Shown: positions 47,613-59,759 of the stretch, one piece after another
Position numbering within the stretch: the stretch's first letter is position 1
How the letters are laid out: every line of letters begins with the position of its first letter
Program-made: the position numbers and the translations under genes
Notes under the pieces: model-generated
The model's input: only the letters and a program-made list of their open reading frames with translations
Databases searched by the model: none
Told to the model about the DNA's origin: nothing
DNA from: Haberlea rhodopensis
Taxonomy: Eukaryota > Streptophyta > Magnoliopsida > Lamiales > Gesneriaceae
Assembly (NCBI GenBank): GCA_907163345.1
Contig: CAJQUN010000482.1
Span: 186,001 to 250,000, forward strand
Reading direction: 5' to 3'
DNA length: 64,000 bases

Positions 47613-48300
47613 AACCGCACTAGAAATTACATCTTACTCTTAGATGAAATTTCTTATCCAAACTGCATCTTTTGCTGCAATATATTCAACTTCAATGGTG
47701 GAATCCATTGTGATGTTTTAATTGGATCTTTTCCAAGAGACATCACAACCATTAAGCTAAAATACAAATCTGAACATTGATTTAGAATAATCTACATTAA
47801 CTGAAAGCTTGTGTCAACGCAGCCTTCAAGTTTTGATTCTCCATTTGCATATCCAAAAACCATGAACATATCCGGAGTTCTTCATAAGCACTTGATGATT
47901 ATTTTCACAATTTTCCATTGACCGTCACCGGGATCTGTGTGATATCTGCTCATTACTAAGAGCATACTTCACATCTGGCTGAGTACATAACATATCATAC
48001 ATTATGCTAGCAAAAACCGAAGTATGAGGTACAAATGTCATCTTTTCTCTCTCCTCATCAATCTTAATGCACATTGACCTCGAGAAATGAACACTATGAC
48101 ATATTGAGAGGTTACTCCTTTTCGACTATTCCATGCTAAACCCTTTAGCATAGTATTTATGTACGTAGATTGAGAGAGCCCAAGCATCCTCATAGATCCA
48201 TCCATATAGATCTTTATGTCAAGCATAAAAGATGCTTCTATCGGATCTTTCGTGGAGAAATTAGTAGATAATCATGGTTTAATCGATTAATCTAATAACA
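47613..48300 (-). pseudogene. Copia-2 RNase H and RT remains
   Basis: 48226-48038 on the minus strand encodes the copia RT end segment IKIYMDGSMRMLGLSQSTYI, followed by broken GVTSQYVIVFISRGQCALR (family form: FLPM-HG--LSK-QCP). 47780-47613 is RNase H-type sequence matching copia-1 27960-27776. Multiple stops and frame breaks. Confidence 0.7.
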
Positions 48301-49270
48301 TTCACATTTATTAGAATATCATTGACTTAAAGCATTACAAATATAACCACGCTCTCACTAACCCTTTTTACACACACATGTCACTTTCGGGTTTCACATC
48401 TATTGTGAGTGAGCAAAATATTTACAAACTACAGAGGTCCATTTATGAAGATATTTACAAGATCAAATCTATATTTGGATTATTTTTCAGTCCATATCAT
48501 ATATCGAGTTTTGGTCACCGCATTGATATGAATTATGTTCAACAAATATGTAACTTTAGAGAGTTACTAGGAGAGAATCACATTCTCTTCAAGATAACTC
48601 ATTCTCCTCTTGCACTAACATTTAATGCTACATATACGTCCATATGAATCAAATTCAAAGGACTATCAACACATGACAAAGATATGTGGGGTTTAAGTGA
48701 TTATCCTTTTATATTCTTTGGACATAATCATATTAAATGTTCATAAGTTCGCCGATTTAATAAAACACGCATTCTTAAAAGTACTACAAATCACATTTGC
48801 AAATTAAAAGAATATCATTTATATCAAAATGGAAACAATGTTTCATTAAATATGGAACAAATAAAAAATTGTTTAAAACTAGTTCCAAACCAGTCCAATG
48901 TTTATATCAAATAAATGTCTCAAACTACCTTTGCAGCAACTCTTGCTACAATGCTTAGGTAGATTCCATCTTCCCAAAGCTTCATACTGCTAAATATCTA
49001 CAACTCTTTGTAGAATTGATATCATATACCCAAGAAGTAAAATTAATAGAAACATTAACTTTAGTATAAAGTACACCCTTTCACGAACGTTTTTGGACTA
49101 GGTATTTCTTGCAGTTTTGTGACAGTGATCAGAAGTTAAAACACAGCTGCTCCTCCTTCTTAGTTCTACTATATCAATTTTCTTCTTTTGAAGCCGGAAA
49201 CCATTTCTCTTCATCTTCTGTAGCCTTGAACTCTTCCTACCATTGACAGAAGATTCAACAAGAAGAACAC
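48301..49270 (-). other. Copia-2 degraded pol/gag sequence
   Basis: Alignable by eye with copia-1 28495-29836 (for example AGAAGATTCAACAAGAAGAA at both ends). No open reading of useful length. Confidence 0.6.
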
Positions 49271-49588
49271 TGTGATATCCAGAAATTATTGTGTTAATCC
49301 CTGAATGATTATGATCCTTAGTGGATCTTAATTGGGGGTAATTATGAGATAATTACGGTGTTGAGACTCCCGAGGATGTACCAATGCCGGGGTTGTTGGA
49401 TCTAAGGGTTGAGATTTTACTCTCATTGAGGTGTTAAACCTTGGGATTGTGTTGGTAATAAGATTTGGAATCTTGGGAGCTTTGGATTGAGGTTTGTAAT
49501 GAAATAAGTGAGTGGGAGATAATTATTGAACACATATGATTTTTAATGAGTTATGGTGTGAGTATTTGAGACTCAGGTTTTTGGAGTC

Positions 49589-49607
49589 TTGGTACTATAT
49601 ATACCAA
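49589..49607 (+). promoter_or_regulatory. TATA box inside an inverted repeat (LTR C)
   Basis: TTGGTAC-TATATA-TACCAA. Followed within 100 bp by a pyrimidine-rich TCTC tract, the likely start region of transcription. Confidence 0.65.
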
Positions 49608-49984
49608 GTGGACTCGGTGTTCAATTATTTCCTCCCGGCTCACTCTCTCTCATCTCTCTCTCGCCTCTCTCCTCCCCCATTTCCCCCATTTTCCCTTGAT
49701 AAAGAAATCTACAGAAGGCTAGATTCTTGCGGGATTTTCGAGCAAATAATTGGGTAATCTTCTTTCCCTTGCTATTATCTTATTTTTGATAGTAGTTTTA
49801 TAGAGTATGGTTATGTGTAGAGTTGGTTTTGAGTTTGGGGAATTTTTGAAGAAATTGTTAATTGATGTATGTGGTGTTTTTATTGAGTAATATTGGAGTT
49901 TTTGAGGTATTATTGGTGTTGGGGGTGTTGGTTTTGAGTTTGGGTTTGAAAATCGCCATTAAAATGAAGTTTTGGAAAATAAGG

Positions 49985-50165
49985 GCTAGCAATCGATCGC
50001 TCGGAGAAAAATCAAATTTGGTGAACCGATCACTGGTTAGGTAGCGATAGATTGCCCGTTCAAAAAAATGCTCAGCGATCGACCGCTAGGGTTGTAGCGA
50101 TCTATCGCCGAAAGTGAATTTTTGGAAAAAAATGTTTCTGCCTACAGAGATCGATCGCTATAATG
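49985..50165. repeat. Decayed CGATCGATCG cluster in LTR C
   Basis: Words such as GCAATCGATCGCTC, AGCGATCGACCGCT, GCGATCTATCGCCG and AGATCGATCGCTAT. Several copies differ from the palindrome at CpG positions. Confidence 0.75.
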
Positions 50166-51699
50166 ATAGAGATAGATATATGTCCTGAAAATTGTGAAAA
50201 TTTATATTTTTGGGCATTTTGAGTTATGAGCTTGTATAATCGACTATTGATGATGATTATGACTTTTGAGGAAGTTTTATTGACAATGGGATAAGGTTGC
50301 AAGTACTGAAACTTAGAAATATATTTACTACTCGATCGAGTTAATTGACAACTCAAGTGAATAAATGATAAAATGGGATGATTGAGTAGTATACGTAGTA
50401 CGAATAATCGTGATTGATTATGGTAGGAAGCATGATGAAGTTGTATGATATATGTGATATAGTTATGAGAACTATTGTTGAGATTATTAATATTGGAATG
50501 ATATTCAATATGGATGCTTCACGAGCCAGGATATAGGGAATAACATAATCTTGTGGTCGACTACCAGGTACGTGTGACGTACGAGCGTAGGTAAATATAT
50601 TATTGTTTTGTGTAATGAATAATATATTCACGTAGTGCTTGAATTAGTACGTAGAGACGTACAGTTTTTGAATTTTATATTCATTAATATAACTGTTGAG
50701 TTGTGTGTTGGGTTAGTATTGGGAGCACCAATGAATGATACTGAGGTTTCTTATGATGACGCTATTGAGCGTGATGCTGAATATAATGCTTGCAGCTGTT
50801 GAGTGTGCGATGATTATTGTGCTGCCGCTATTGAGCGTGCGATTGTTGATAGTGCTACCGCTATGGAGCGTTCGATAGTTATGGTGATGCCGCTACTAAG
50901 CGTGCAATGATTTATGATATTGCTGTTAGTGAGCGAGCAGGGTGCTATCATGAGTTTTAAAGTGTAAATTGGTATTTGAAATGCATGTGATTTCAATAAA
51001 TCATTGTTACACTGATTTAATTTATTGTCAATTATAGATTATTGTCGATTATGGGATTGACAATTGTGATTATCAATTATGGATTGATGATGTGGTATTG
51101 TGAGAACAGGAAAAGTGAAGGAGATTGCTTATGGGCATTGTGTACTCAGGGAGTATTCCTTTATTTTACAGTATTGTGTTCTGTAAATCATTAACTGTGT
51201 AGGTGTTGATATTGTGTTTATGTTATTGGTATGCTCACCCGTGTGGGGGCTGGGACAGGTACACCAATGGCTCGGGAGATGAGTTCGAGCTGTTGATTGG
51301 AAATGCTTCCAAGGCTGAGGTACCAATGTTGGTATTGAGTAGTATGCTTTATACACTAGATACACATTCATTTATTCAATGCTCGCCGGTGAGCATTCTG
51401 ATGTGTATGAGTTGTATAAAGGTTATGCGGTTTTCTCTTTTCATTTATGTGTTGCATGCAATTAATTATGGGAATTGCATAACGAATTGAGAACATGTTA
51501 GTGTGTTATGAGGTGCATACTTATGCAAGTTGAATTGGATGGGAGTTTTAACATTAAGAGAATTGATGTCAATTTTTTATAGATGACATGTAAATGCTCT
51601 AGGAGCATGTATAAAAATTCTCTAATGTTATGAATGTATGCACTAATATATGTGATAATGCACTAATAGCGGGTTAAGATAGCGAGGGCCTTACATTAG

Positions 51700-51711
51700 T
51701 GGTATCAGAGC
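51700..51711 (+). other. Element C primer-binding site
   Basis: TGGTATCAGAGC, 4 nt after the LTR. Confidence 0.9.
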
Positions 51712-52139
51712 CGTGGTTGCTCTTTTGGGTTGTTGATGGCCTAGGAATGTGTGTATAGAAATAAGTAGCACATAGTTATGCATAATTGTAGTTAGTGTTG
51801 TGTGACATAACTATTTTGTTCATGTGCATCTATGATATAAGATCATAAATGAAAGGTGTTATGCTAAGCGTTGTAGTTGAAGGATCGTATGGAATACGAT
51901 GGGAATAGTATTCATGGAAATGATTTACACTTTATGTAATAAGTGCTAAGAAATCTTGTAGGAAAATCAGGGAAAGAGAAACGTGATGCACTGTCTGAGG
52001 ACAGGGAATGATAAACAATGTGGGGTCGTCAATAGGTGACGACATGTAATGTGATGACTAGGTATGGTTGCATTATGCTTATGAGAATGATGGTATATAT
52101 GAATGTATTGCAATTATTGTACTTCTATGGGTATATCGA

Positions 52140-52500
52140 TTAGCGATGGATCAGAATATTTACCGCTGTCTTATCAAGGGATGAATCAGGGTACTTGCCG
52201 CTGTCATATCGTAGCGCAGGTCGCTGATATGTCGAAGCGAGCGGTATCATTGAGCCGATGATAATTGAAGCAAGGGATATTATTGAGCCCGCTGATATAA
52301 CGTAGTAGGATTGTGAATTCTTGTATTTATTGTGCATATTGAGATCATTGTATTGATAGGTATGTTGAGCAGCGATGGATCAAGATATTTGCCGCTGTCA
52401 CATCGTAGCGAGGGTCGCTGATGTGTCGAAGCGAGGGATATCATTGAGTCGCTGATAATTCGAAGCGAGGGATATTATGTAATGCCGTTGTCACGTCGAA
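52140..52500 (+). repeat. CGCT...AGCG array in the leader of element C
   Basis: Units of the type GCCGCTGTCATATCGTAGCG and GAGTCGCTGATAATTCGAAGCG, irregular in spacing (about 25-50 bp). Confidence 0.8.
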
Positions 52501-52518
52501 ATGAATTTAGGAACAAAG

Positions 52519-52689
52519 TGCTACATGTGATGTGAGTCACCTCTTGAGTCTGAAAGGAACATGTGCTACATACATATGAGTCACCTCTTGTGTCCAAATG
52601 GGAGCAAAGTGCTGCATGTGATGTGAGTCACATCTTGAGTCCTAAAGGAGCAAAGTGATGCATTCATGTGAGTCACCTCTTGAGTCCAC
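52519..52689 (+). repeat. 44-46 bp minisatellite in the leader of element C
   Basis: Four units starting at 52519, 52563, 52609 and 52655, each holding GTGCTACAT, then ATGAGTCACCTCTTG and GTCC. Unrelated in sequence to its neighbours. Confidence 0.85.
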
Positions 52690-52717
52690 GACAATACCGT
52701 TGAGCTTTGAGCATAAT

Positions 52718-52905
52718 GTACCGCTATTGTATTAGCAATGAAATATGTGTGCCATTGTGGGCAATGTACCACTATTGTACTAGCGATGAGATATGTGTGC
52801 CATTGTGGGCAATGTACCGTTATTGTATTAGCGATGAGATATGTGTGCCATTTTGGGCGATGTACCGTTATTGTGTTAGCGATGAGAATGTGCCATTGTT
52901 CGCAG
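52718..52905 (+). repeat. 48-bp minisatellite in the leader of element C
   Basis: Units start at 52718, 52766, 52814 and 52862 (exact 48-bp spacing), each with GTACCGTTATTGT, TTAGCGATGAG and TGTGCCATTGTGGGC. The last unit is shortened. Confidence 0.9.
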
Positions 52906-52964
52906 TGTTCCTCCATTGGCGATGGGTATTTCGTTATTCGCCCTTGTTAGCCCGATTTCTTTGA

Positions 52965-53751
52965 TTCCAACTACATTTACACAAATATACGATTAGGTAT
53001 CATATGTGTCAAATTAGCTATAAAAAACATACCAAATCGTTGACAATTAAGCGTTGTCGATGTGTCTATTTCTAGTCACATCACTTAATCATGCTTAAAA
53101 TTCAAAAATTCTAGACATTATACACTGAAATCTGCAGAATTCATTTAACATCAACTTTTCTTAGCATAACCTCATGATTTCGACAACCCAAACATAAAAT
53201 TCCAAGTTGATAGAGTTTGAAAAGGAGATTACACATTCCTAAATCTTGAAGATTTAAGTATACAGCCACCACCAAAACTCAATCCAAGCCTCCAACTACA
53301 AACTTCTTGAAGATTCTTACTCCTCTCCTCAATGCCTCTTAAATTCTATGATTGCATGCAAAATATAACTTACTTTCTTCATGGAAAGTTGGGAGGGTAG
53401 CTCCGAAAATGAGAGGAGAGGAAGAGTAGGAGTTTTAGTTCAATACAAGAAGGATTGGTCTTGCAAATAAAGGGGGAGGGGCTATGTATCCTAGGTGGGA
53501 GAGAGAAGGATTTTGCAAGATGGCATGTCTCATTGCCAAGTGTAAGAACTCAACTTTTAGTGCTCTACTCCACAACTTAATGTATGTAGCCGTGTATATG
53601 TATATATATACATATGTATTTTGATGTATTTTATCTCAATTGAATACAAGGCGTCGTGATCCAGAACACCTTAAATCGTACTCTAAACTTTTAATTATTC
53701 TGGGTTGCTCGATCGTGATTAATCTTGATTAATTAGCAATGGGGCCTTACA
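52965..53751 (-). mobile_element. Orphan LTR fragment of another family
   Basis: The plus-strand end GGGGCCTTACA at 53751 is the reverse complement of a TGTAAGGCCCC LTR start. Reading on the minus strand, a TATA-like CTTTATTTGC and a leader-like pyrimidine/purine stretch follow. No complete other end and no target duplication found; truncated near 52965. It could alternatively be a plus-strand 3' end. Confidence 0.45.
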
Positions 53752-53762
53752 TAAGTCATCTC

Positions 53763-55276
53763 TGTTGGGATATGCCCTAAGACAAGTCATTAGATGATTG
53801 TTTAAGACATACAATGTTTATGGATTTATGAATGGCAATTCATTATTATATATTATTCTTTTAACTGTGCATTGTGAATTAATATATATGTTAATGTCCT
53901 TAGAATAATATTGTATTATTCTTAAAGATGTCCCTAGTCAAGTATTATCATGAATAGGGATAATGATAATACGTAGAGACTAGTATATGTTGATCGATGA
54001 ATTGTTCATTGATATGAGATATCAAATCAACATATGGGTACATGTTTGAGAACGATGTACTGGACAGACTCACCATGAGAATGCAACATGGATAGTTATA
54101 TGATCGTTATATGCAATTCTCATAGTGATAATAATGTATGTAATCCTTACGACTTGTGATCATCAGAGATCCCAACATAAGGAGTTATGTATCTTGATAT
54201 CGTCAAACGTTACCCGTAACAGGGTAATCTATAAAGGCGACTATTGGATACACTACGAATTATGTAGAGGGATGTTGACTGATCGAGATAGGATTTGTCC
54301 CTCCTATATAACAGGAGATGTGTTTGGCCCTTGATCAAGTGAGAACTAAAATGCATGGCCATGCTCGAATGAGTCGATATGAGATATCGAGGTTATTCGT
54401 TTATTCTAGTTCTACTTGGGGATCAAGAAATAAAGATTGGATATACGAGTATGACTATTCCATGACTCGTGTTCAATCTAAACACAAAGGACAAAGGGAT
54501 TAAGTTACATGATTAATATTATCACAAGTTCTAAAGGTTATGTCGAGTCATTGACATTCTTGTAATTTGGGAAGCATTGATGTGTTGCTAGATACCGCTC
54601 AATGCTTGCGACATAAAATGAGATTTTATGTCACTGCCAACATTACAAGATCCTATCGGGTCGCACAAAAGATTAAATCGAGAAGGGAAATTAAATTCAT
54701 TGGATGAATTAATTAATTAAGAAGAGTCTTAATTAAGTGATTAAAAGGTTTTAATTAAATCATGGGTTTGGGCCCATAAGACTTTAAGAAAGTCTTGAAC
54801 CTTAATTAAAAGCCTTTTAATATAAATACAAGGTTATGATTTAATTGTAAGACACAACTTTATATCATTCAACCTAAATCTAAGCAAGACTACACGGCCT
54901 CCAAACCACCAAAAGCTCTCGGCTTTCTCATCATAGCCGAAGAGAATTTGTGAGTTTTTGTGTGAGCCATTCGATTTAGAATCGAGTGTTCGATCTTGTT
55001 CCGGTTTAATAACTTGTCTAGCAACTTGTTATTAAACCATCCCTTCACCCGATTTGATCGTGTGGATACCGTTGAGGCAAAACTCATTGAGTTTTGCTAT
55101 TGACTCGGAGAAGGCGTAGGACGTGGTGCTGCTCCGTGGATTCTGCTTCAAACACGCTACAAGGGTGAGACTCTTATGTATTCCTTAATCCGATATGATT
55201 ACCTATGTATAGATCCGGTGTTAGTAATCCTAAAAATTTTATTCCGCTGCGTTGTATGCCATAAGGATTACTTACA
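53763..55276 (+). mobile_element. Copia-type solo LTR
   Basis: 1514 bp, TGTTGGGATATGCCC to GGATTACTTACA, with a perfect 5-bp duplication ATCTC (53758-53762 and 55277-55281). The ATTCCGCTGCGTTGTATGCC word near the end is typical for copia LTR ends. TATA-like TATAAATAC near 54821 supports plus orientation. No internal region present. Confidence 0.85.
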
Positions 55277-55370
55277 ATCTCCACCCTGTGTGTGGAAGGC
55301 ACTGAATGGACACTCAATAACGAGGGTAAGATGAAAAAAGAACTTCAAGAAGACTCAGTTGAAAGAGGAA

Positions 55371-55928
55371 GCTGACATTTGGTTCACATTCATATCTCAT
55401 CGAGTCTTGCCATCCATACACACCGATGTCGTTACAAAGGATATAACAGTATTAGTGTTTGCCATCATTACTGGCCGGTCAGTGAATCTCACAAATATCA
55501 TCAAATCGTCTATGTTGATTAGTTGTTGAAGGTTCCACCACAATTGGTCTACCATTTCCATCATTAATCACTGAATTGTGTAGGCAAGAGGGTGTGCATT
55601 GGGATATGAATAAAGAGACATTGAAGCCGTTCTTACCTCATCGAGTTGCGATACCACCTCCAAAGCCATAGGCGATACCAACTCTAGAGCAAAAGCAAGA
55701 ACAAGAGCCGGAACACCCATATGCATCACACCACTGAGCTCCTCATCGCTATTTTACATTATCTTCTGCTCATATGACTATGCATCAAAGACTCCAATCA
55801 CTAGAGGAGGAGATGATTGCACATAACTTTTGGTAGCGATTGATGCGCAATGGCAACAAGAGCTCCGAAAAAATCAAGAGTATATCTTGCGCAACCAAGA
55901 TGACATGCGCCTAGAGCTTCGAGAGTAA
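55371..55928 (+). pseudogene. Putative plant transposon protein-domain pseudogene
   Basis: One frame reads ADIWFTFISHRVLPSIHTDV, then VTKDITVLVFAIITGRSVNL and a TNIIKSSML block before a stop. After a frameshift it continues GLPFPSLITELCRQEGVHWD to a stop at 55669-55671. This is the conserved core of the plant transposon-protein domain often found in Athila-like elements (typical: W--F----LLP--H-S-VTK, then FPSLIT-LC---GV). A Gln/Glu-rich coiled-coil-like tail (LQSLEEEMIAHN, QWQQELRKNQEYILRNQDD) extends to about 55928. Broken, so not functional. Confidence 0.7.
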
Positions 55929-56430
55929 ATGCACTTCTCCTACGAGTGGCATACTATTGTGGCACAGGCTCATCCACACTTGGCATTCCAAACCCACAAC
56001 CACCTCCCACCGATGATGAAGACGAGTAATAAGCAGCTGAGGATGAGAGTGGCGACCACTGACGATCGTCACCACTGGTATTCCTTTGTCCCTCCTTTTC
56101 ACATTCACTGGACAATGTATTACTGAAGTTTGGGGGAGTTGGTTATTGATTCATATTTTTCTGGTTTTTATTAGTATTTTATGATTCTGTGTGTTTTATT
56201 GGTGTTAATTCTTGTTTTTGTCTAGAAGTCTATCTGTTGATCTGTGTTTTGTCTTGACCTACGGATATTTAGTTGAGTCAGGATCTTGAATTATCCTATG
56301 AAGAGCATAATTTTCTTTATGGTGTAATTGGATTAAAGTAGTGATTCTATGCCATGATGATACTGGTTTTACTCTACATATGACTTGAATCTTGATCTAA
56401 TGACCCAAATTTTTGTTTAAATATAATATA
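55929..56430 (+). other. 3' sequence of the transposon-protein pseudogene
   Basis: Non-coding. Contains GTTTGGGGGAGTTGG at 56129-56143, a purine tract like the one at 59746-59759. A (TAA)n run lies at about 56424-56443. Confidence 0.5.
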
Positions 56431-58560
56431 ATAATAATAATAAGACATGTTGGAATGCTAATGTAATTTCTTTTATTTAAAAAAAATAAAAAAATAGCTC
56501 TTTACCATTCCCATTTTCAGAAAAATTAAAAATTCTAATACCAACTTTTAATTTTTAACCCCTTAAAGTTTTGTCACCTCAGATTCATAACGGAAAACAA
56601 GCTCATCTCGCCATACCATTTATTTAGACACTTTCAATCCAAAACCAAGGAGAAACCATCGATTTTTTCTTTAAAAAATGGACCGAATACTCAGACCATA
56701 ACCAAGCCTCACCAACAACCACCACAGATCGTGCGCACCGGGCATGAACGTCGACCGAGAGGAAAACCTGAAGTGAGCAAGCTGCGACAGAAATCTCGAA
56801 AGTTTGGTATTAGAATTTATGTTTCTGTTTATAATTCTGATATGATTTGTGTTAATTGAAGTAACCATGCGTATAAAACATTATCTTGATTTTTGGGGGA
56901 AACACCATTTGTATTGCTGTTTTGAAAATTATGACAGAGAGTCATTTTTACTAGATTGTTGATTATTGAATGATAGAAGAAATAAATAGAATCCTTTCAA
57001 GATTTTGGGTTTATGGATTTATGTTTGAATTGTAGAATTTTATAAATCATTTGAAAGCTGGAAAATAATTATGGATTGACAATCTGCTATAAAAAGAAAG
57101 AGGATTCTAGTTGTACTCTGAATATAAATTATTCTATAAAAATTTCAGATTCTGTTTGTGGGAATTTAGGTTTGGAATTTGGTAAATAAAGAAGAGTTTA
57201 GATTGAAAAATTTAAAGATCATTTGGAGGTCGGGTGACATACTCAGTAGTCTTTTCCTTTTGAAAGAAAAAAGAATTGATTTCATGCCTTTTGTTATTTT
57301 GAAAATAACTACGTATGAGTTATGAATAGATAATTGTTAATTATTCTCCAATATGGTATTTTAGAAATTTGCTAAACACATAATCAAGTCAAAATAAATG
57401 TTGTTAAGAATGTGAGTTTAATAATATTGAATAATGTGGTAGGAAATCTTGATACATTTGAAGACTTCTGGGGATAGTTTGTAGCTTGAATAATCATAGG
57501 AAGCTTCGAGGTACGTAAACAGAGTTGCATTTTTCACAAATTATTTTAAGTATTTTATGTTATTTATTTTCGAAATGTTTTGGGATAGTAAGCATGCAAG
57601 ATTATTTTTAAAAAAAATGATTTTTGATAGAAATGTGATTTTGTTGAAAAAAGGAATTTTGAATAGCATTTTATTGTGTGTGAAAAACTATTTTGAGATG
57701 ACATGCTTGTTTTGATTAAGTGAATATGATTTGAGATTGTGAATTGAGGAGGTTCTTTGTTTTGTTTGTCTCGCTTGCGACGATGGTAAAAACATGCATA
57801 CATTCGGTTCGTTGGCGACGAGAATAAATAAACGCAATTTGTTTGCCCGAAGGCAGGGTGGGTATAATATCTGCCAATACCCTTCCAGCGGGTATGGTCT
57901 GGAATGATATCATCGTGTCACCTCCTTATTGAGTATGCATTTGTTTCATTACAACATGTCTACTACATGACTATTGTAAGGCTATATGCTATTATGTTAC
58001 AGTTATAAGATTATGTTCGCTATTTGTTGGTTATCTATGCAGTTATTTCCATTATAATTCAGCTTTGTGAAAGTTAGCTCTGTTAACTGCTCAGATTAAC
58101 CTATACGTGTGAAAGTTATTTTGATATAAAAAATGTATTATTTCTCGTCACATTATGGAAAAATGATGATTTTACTACTTTTGTCAACTATTTTACTGTA
58201 CTTACTATAAAATGCTGTGACTCACATTTACTTGTACTGTGACATATTACAGATAGTGTCGAGAACATAGATGAGATGGACGAGGAGCGTATTTAGAAGG
58301 ATATTGAAGCTTAATTATTATGAGAATGGAATTCTAATTGTTTTGAGCACTTTGATACATTATTATTCCGTTTTAGCTGATGTTTGAGGACTTTAGTTTT
58401 TATTCTGATTTGGGAATTATTGCTGATTTTAATGGTTGAGTGTAAGTTGATTTTAATTTTTGGTTGGATTTGAGTTTTAGTTTGATCAAGGGGTGCAATT
58501 ATTAAGGTGAGACTCTACCCATTTTTTTTAGAAGTCAAAGTAAAAATTTATTAAGTCAAC
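56431..58560. other. Unassigned repetitive-looking stretch
   Basis: No gene. It has LTR-like features (GAGGTACGTAAACAG at 57509, a GGGTATGGTCTGG stretch near 57891 forming an ATACCC/GGGTAT stem, and an ACAGATAGTGTCGAGAACAT block near 58250) but no ends or target duplication that I could fix. Probably an inserted solo LTR in the Athila-like 3' region. Confidence 0.35.
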
Positions 58561-59759
58561 AGATGTTAGTGCATCATAAAATTGGAACCTTTCCGCCAAA
58601 CAGAAATTCGAATTGATAACTAATTTTTGAATTGAGTGAAGCCTTGTGTTCAAGCAATTGAACATGGCGGGCAACCCATTGGGGTGGGCCGTCACACTTA
58701 ATGATTGTAGACTTGTTGTGAATATATTGAGTTGAGTTAACATGTTGAAAATGAGGTGAGCGCTCTGAGTCGTTAACTTGATTACATGTCTTGAGCATCT
58801 TAGAGCTATCCAAGAACCTACTTAAAGGCACTTTGAGGCGAAATTTTATGAACTTGCCTTGGAGATGTTTTAGGCGATCTTTGGAACGTTTGAGCCTTTC
58901 AAACTTACTAGTTCACATCAATCTCTAGTGTCCCCGTTGAGCCTTATTGTAAAAGAATGGTGTATGATATGCATACGATTATACCACCATTCGACATTCA
59001 TTCATAAACTCATTATACCTACCCTTTGAGCTTAAAATGAATTTCCACTTTCACCCCAAGGGAGTATAATGAAAAACTCATTCAATGCACTATATTGGTG
59101 ATGAGCTTAATACAAGATGTTTGATGAATGAGATGACTACTATTACAAAGAAATTGAAAAGTGCTAAAAAAAGAGAGAATGACAATAAGCTTGCCATTTT
59201 TCATGTTGTGATTGTTTTTATAGATACCTAGTCCCCTACTGACTAAATGTCTCCCATAAAAAGGTAGCCATATCCGTACATTACAAGGAAAAGAGTTTGA
59301 GTTGTGCTTGAATGTGAGTTTACATGGTATACTCTCTTCCTTGCATTTATCCTACCTTTTTCTTTCTAGCTGACACCTAGGCTTGACATTACAAGCTTAT
59401 TAAGTCCTTTTGATCCGAGTCTAGGGCGTGACTTGGAGAAGTTGTCTGAAAATTAGGCTTATGGGATGTTTAATAATAATCTTGACTGTTATTACTTAAC
59501 ACTATTTGATCTATGAAGATTGCATAATACTTGTGATTGATAATAGCCCACAGGAACGTTCCGAGTTTGAGGCATGTTGCTTGATTTAAGAAAAAACTTC
59601 TTGTCTAATTTTCGGAATGATTCTCGTTTGTTCTATGAGCGAAATTCCTGAGATAAACATTTGAGCACGAAAGAAACCATGTCACCTATCATTTGTGAGC
59701 TTCAGTGTTTTTAATTATATTCTTGCTCGAGGACAATCAAGGGCTAAGTTTGGGGGAGT
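58561..59759 (+). other. Athila-like 3' untranslated region
   Basis: Ends in CTTGCTCGAGGACAATCAAG and then AAGTTTGGGGGAGT, the widely conserved end of plant Athila-type elements just before the 3' LTR. No reading frame of note. The purine tract is 59746-59759. Confidence 0.65.

Larger units (their letters stand above)
43997..49270 (-). mobile_element. Second copia carcass (copia-2), 3' part only
   Basis: Minus strand. Partial 3' LTR 43997-44317 (U3 end GCTAACA, purine tract CAAAAGGGGAT just inside), inner sequence 44318-44775, an inserted hAT element (44776-47612), then pol and gag remains 47613-49270 homologous to copia-1 27776-29836. About 1.1 kb present in copia-1 (26637-27775) is missing at the hAT position. 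It is truncated at 49270 by the LTR of element C; its gag start and 5' LTR are not in the window. Confidence 0.75.
49271..51695 (+). repeat. Element C 5' LTR (chromovirus-like)
   Basis: 2425 bp, TGTGATATCCAG to GGGCCTTACA, followed by a primer site. The layout matches LTR D (60049-62554) and the solo LTR 9928-22016. A decayed CGATCGATCG cluster lies at 49985-50165 and CGCT/AGCG units at 50757-50945. It interrupts copia-2 (left 5-mer AACAC). No second LTR of this element is in the window. Confidence 0.85.
51712..52960 (+). other. Element C leader with three tandem arrays; gag not present
   Basis: The first 350 bp are homologous to the leader of element D (62571 onward; shared TTAGTGTTGTGTG block). 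The remainder is three different minisatellites listed separately. The sequence changes abruptly near 52960 to unrelated DNA before any gag start. Confidence 0.7.

Noticed and set aside
52140..52500. Possible CRISPR-like array
   Set aside because: Repeats are irregular, not separated by unique spacers of constant size, and lie in a plant retrotransposon leader.
52707..52964. Repetitive 85- and 70-codon frames (YVCHCGQCT-type repeats)
   Set aside because: The 48-bp minisatellite has a length divisible by three, so it stays open by chance. It is part of the element C leader.
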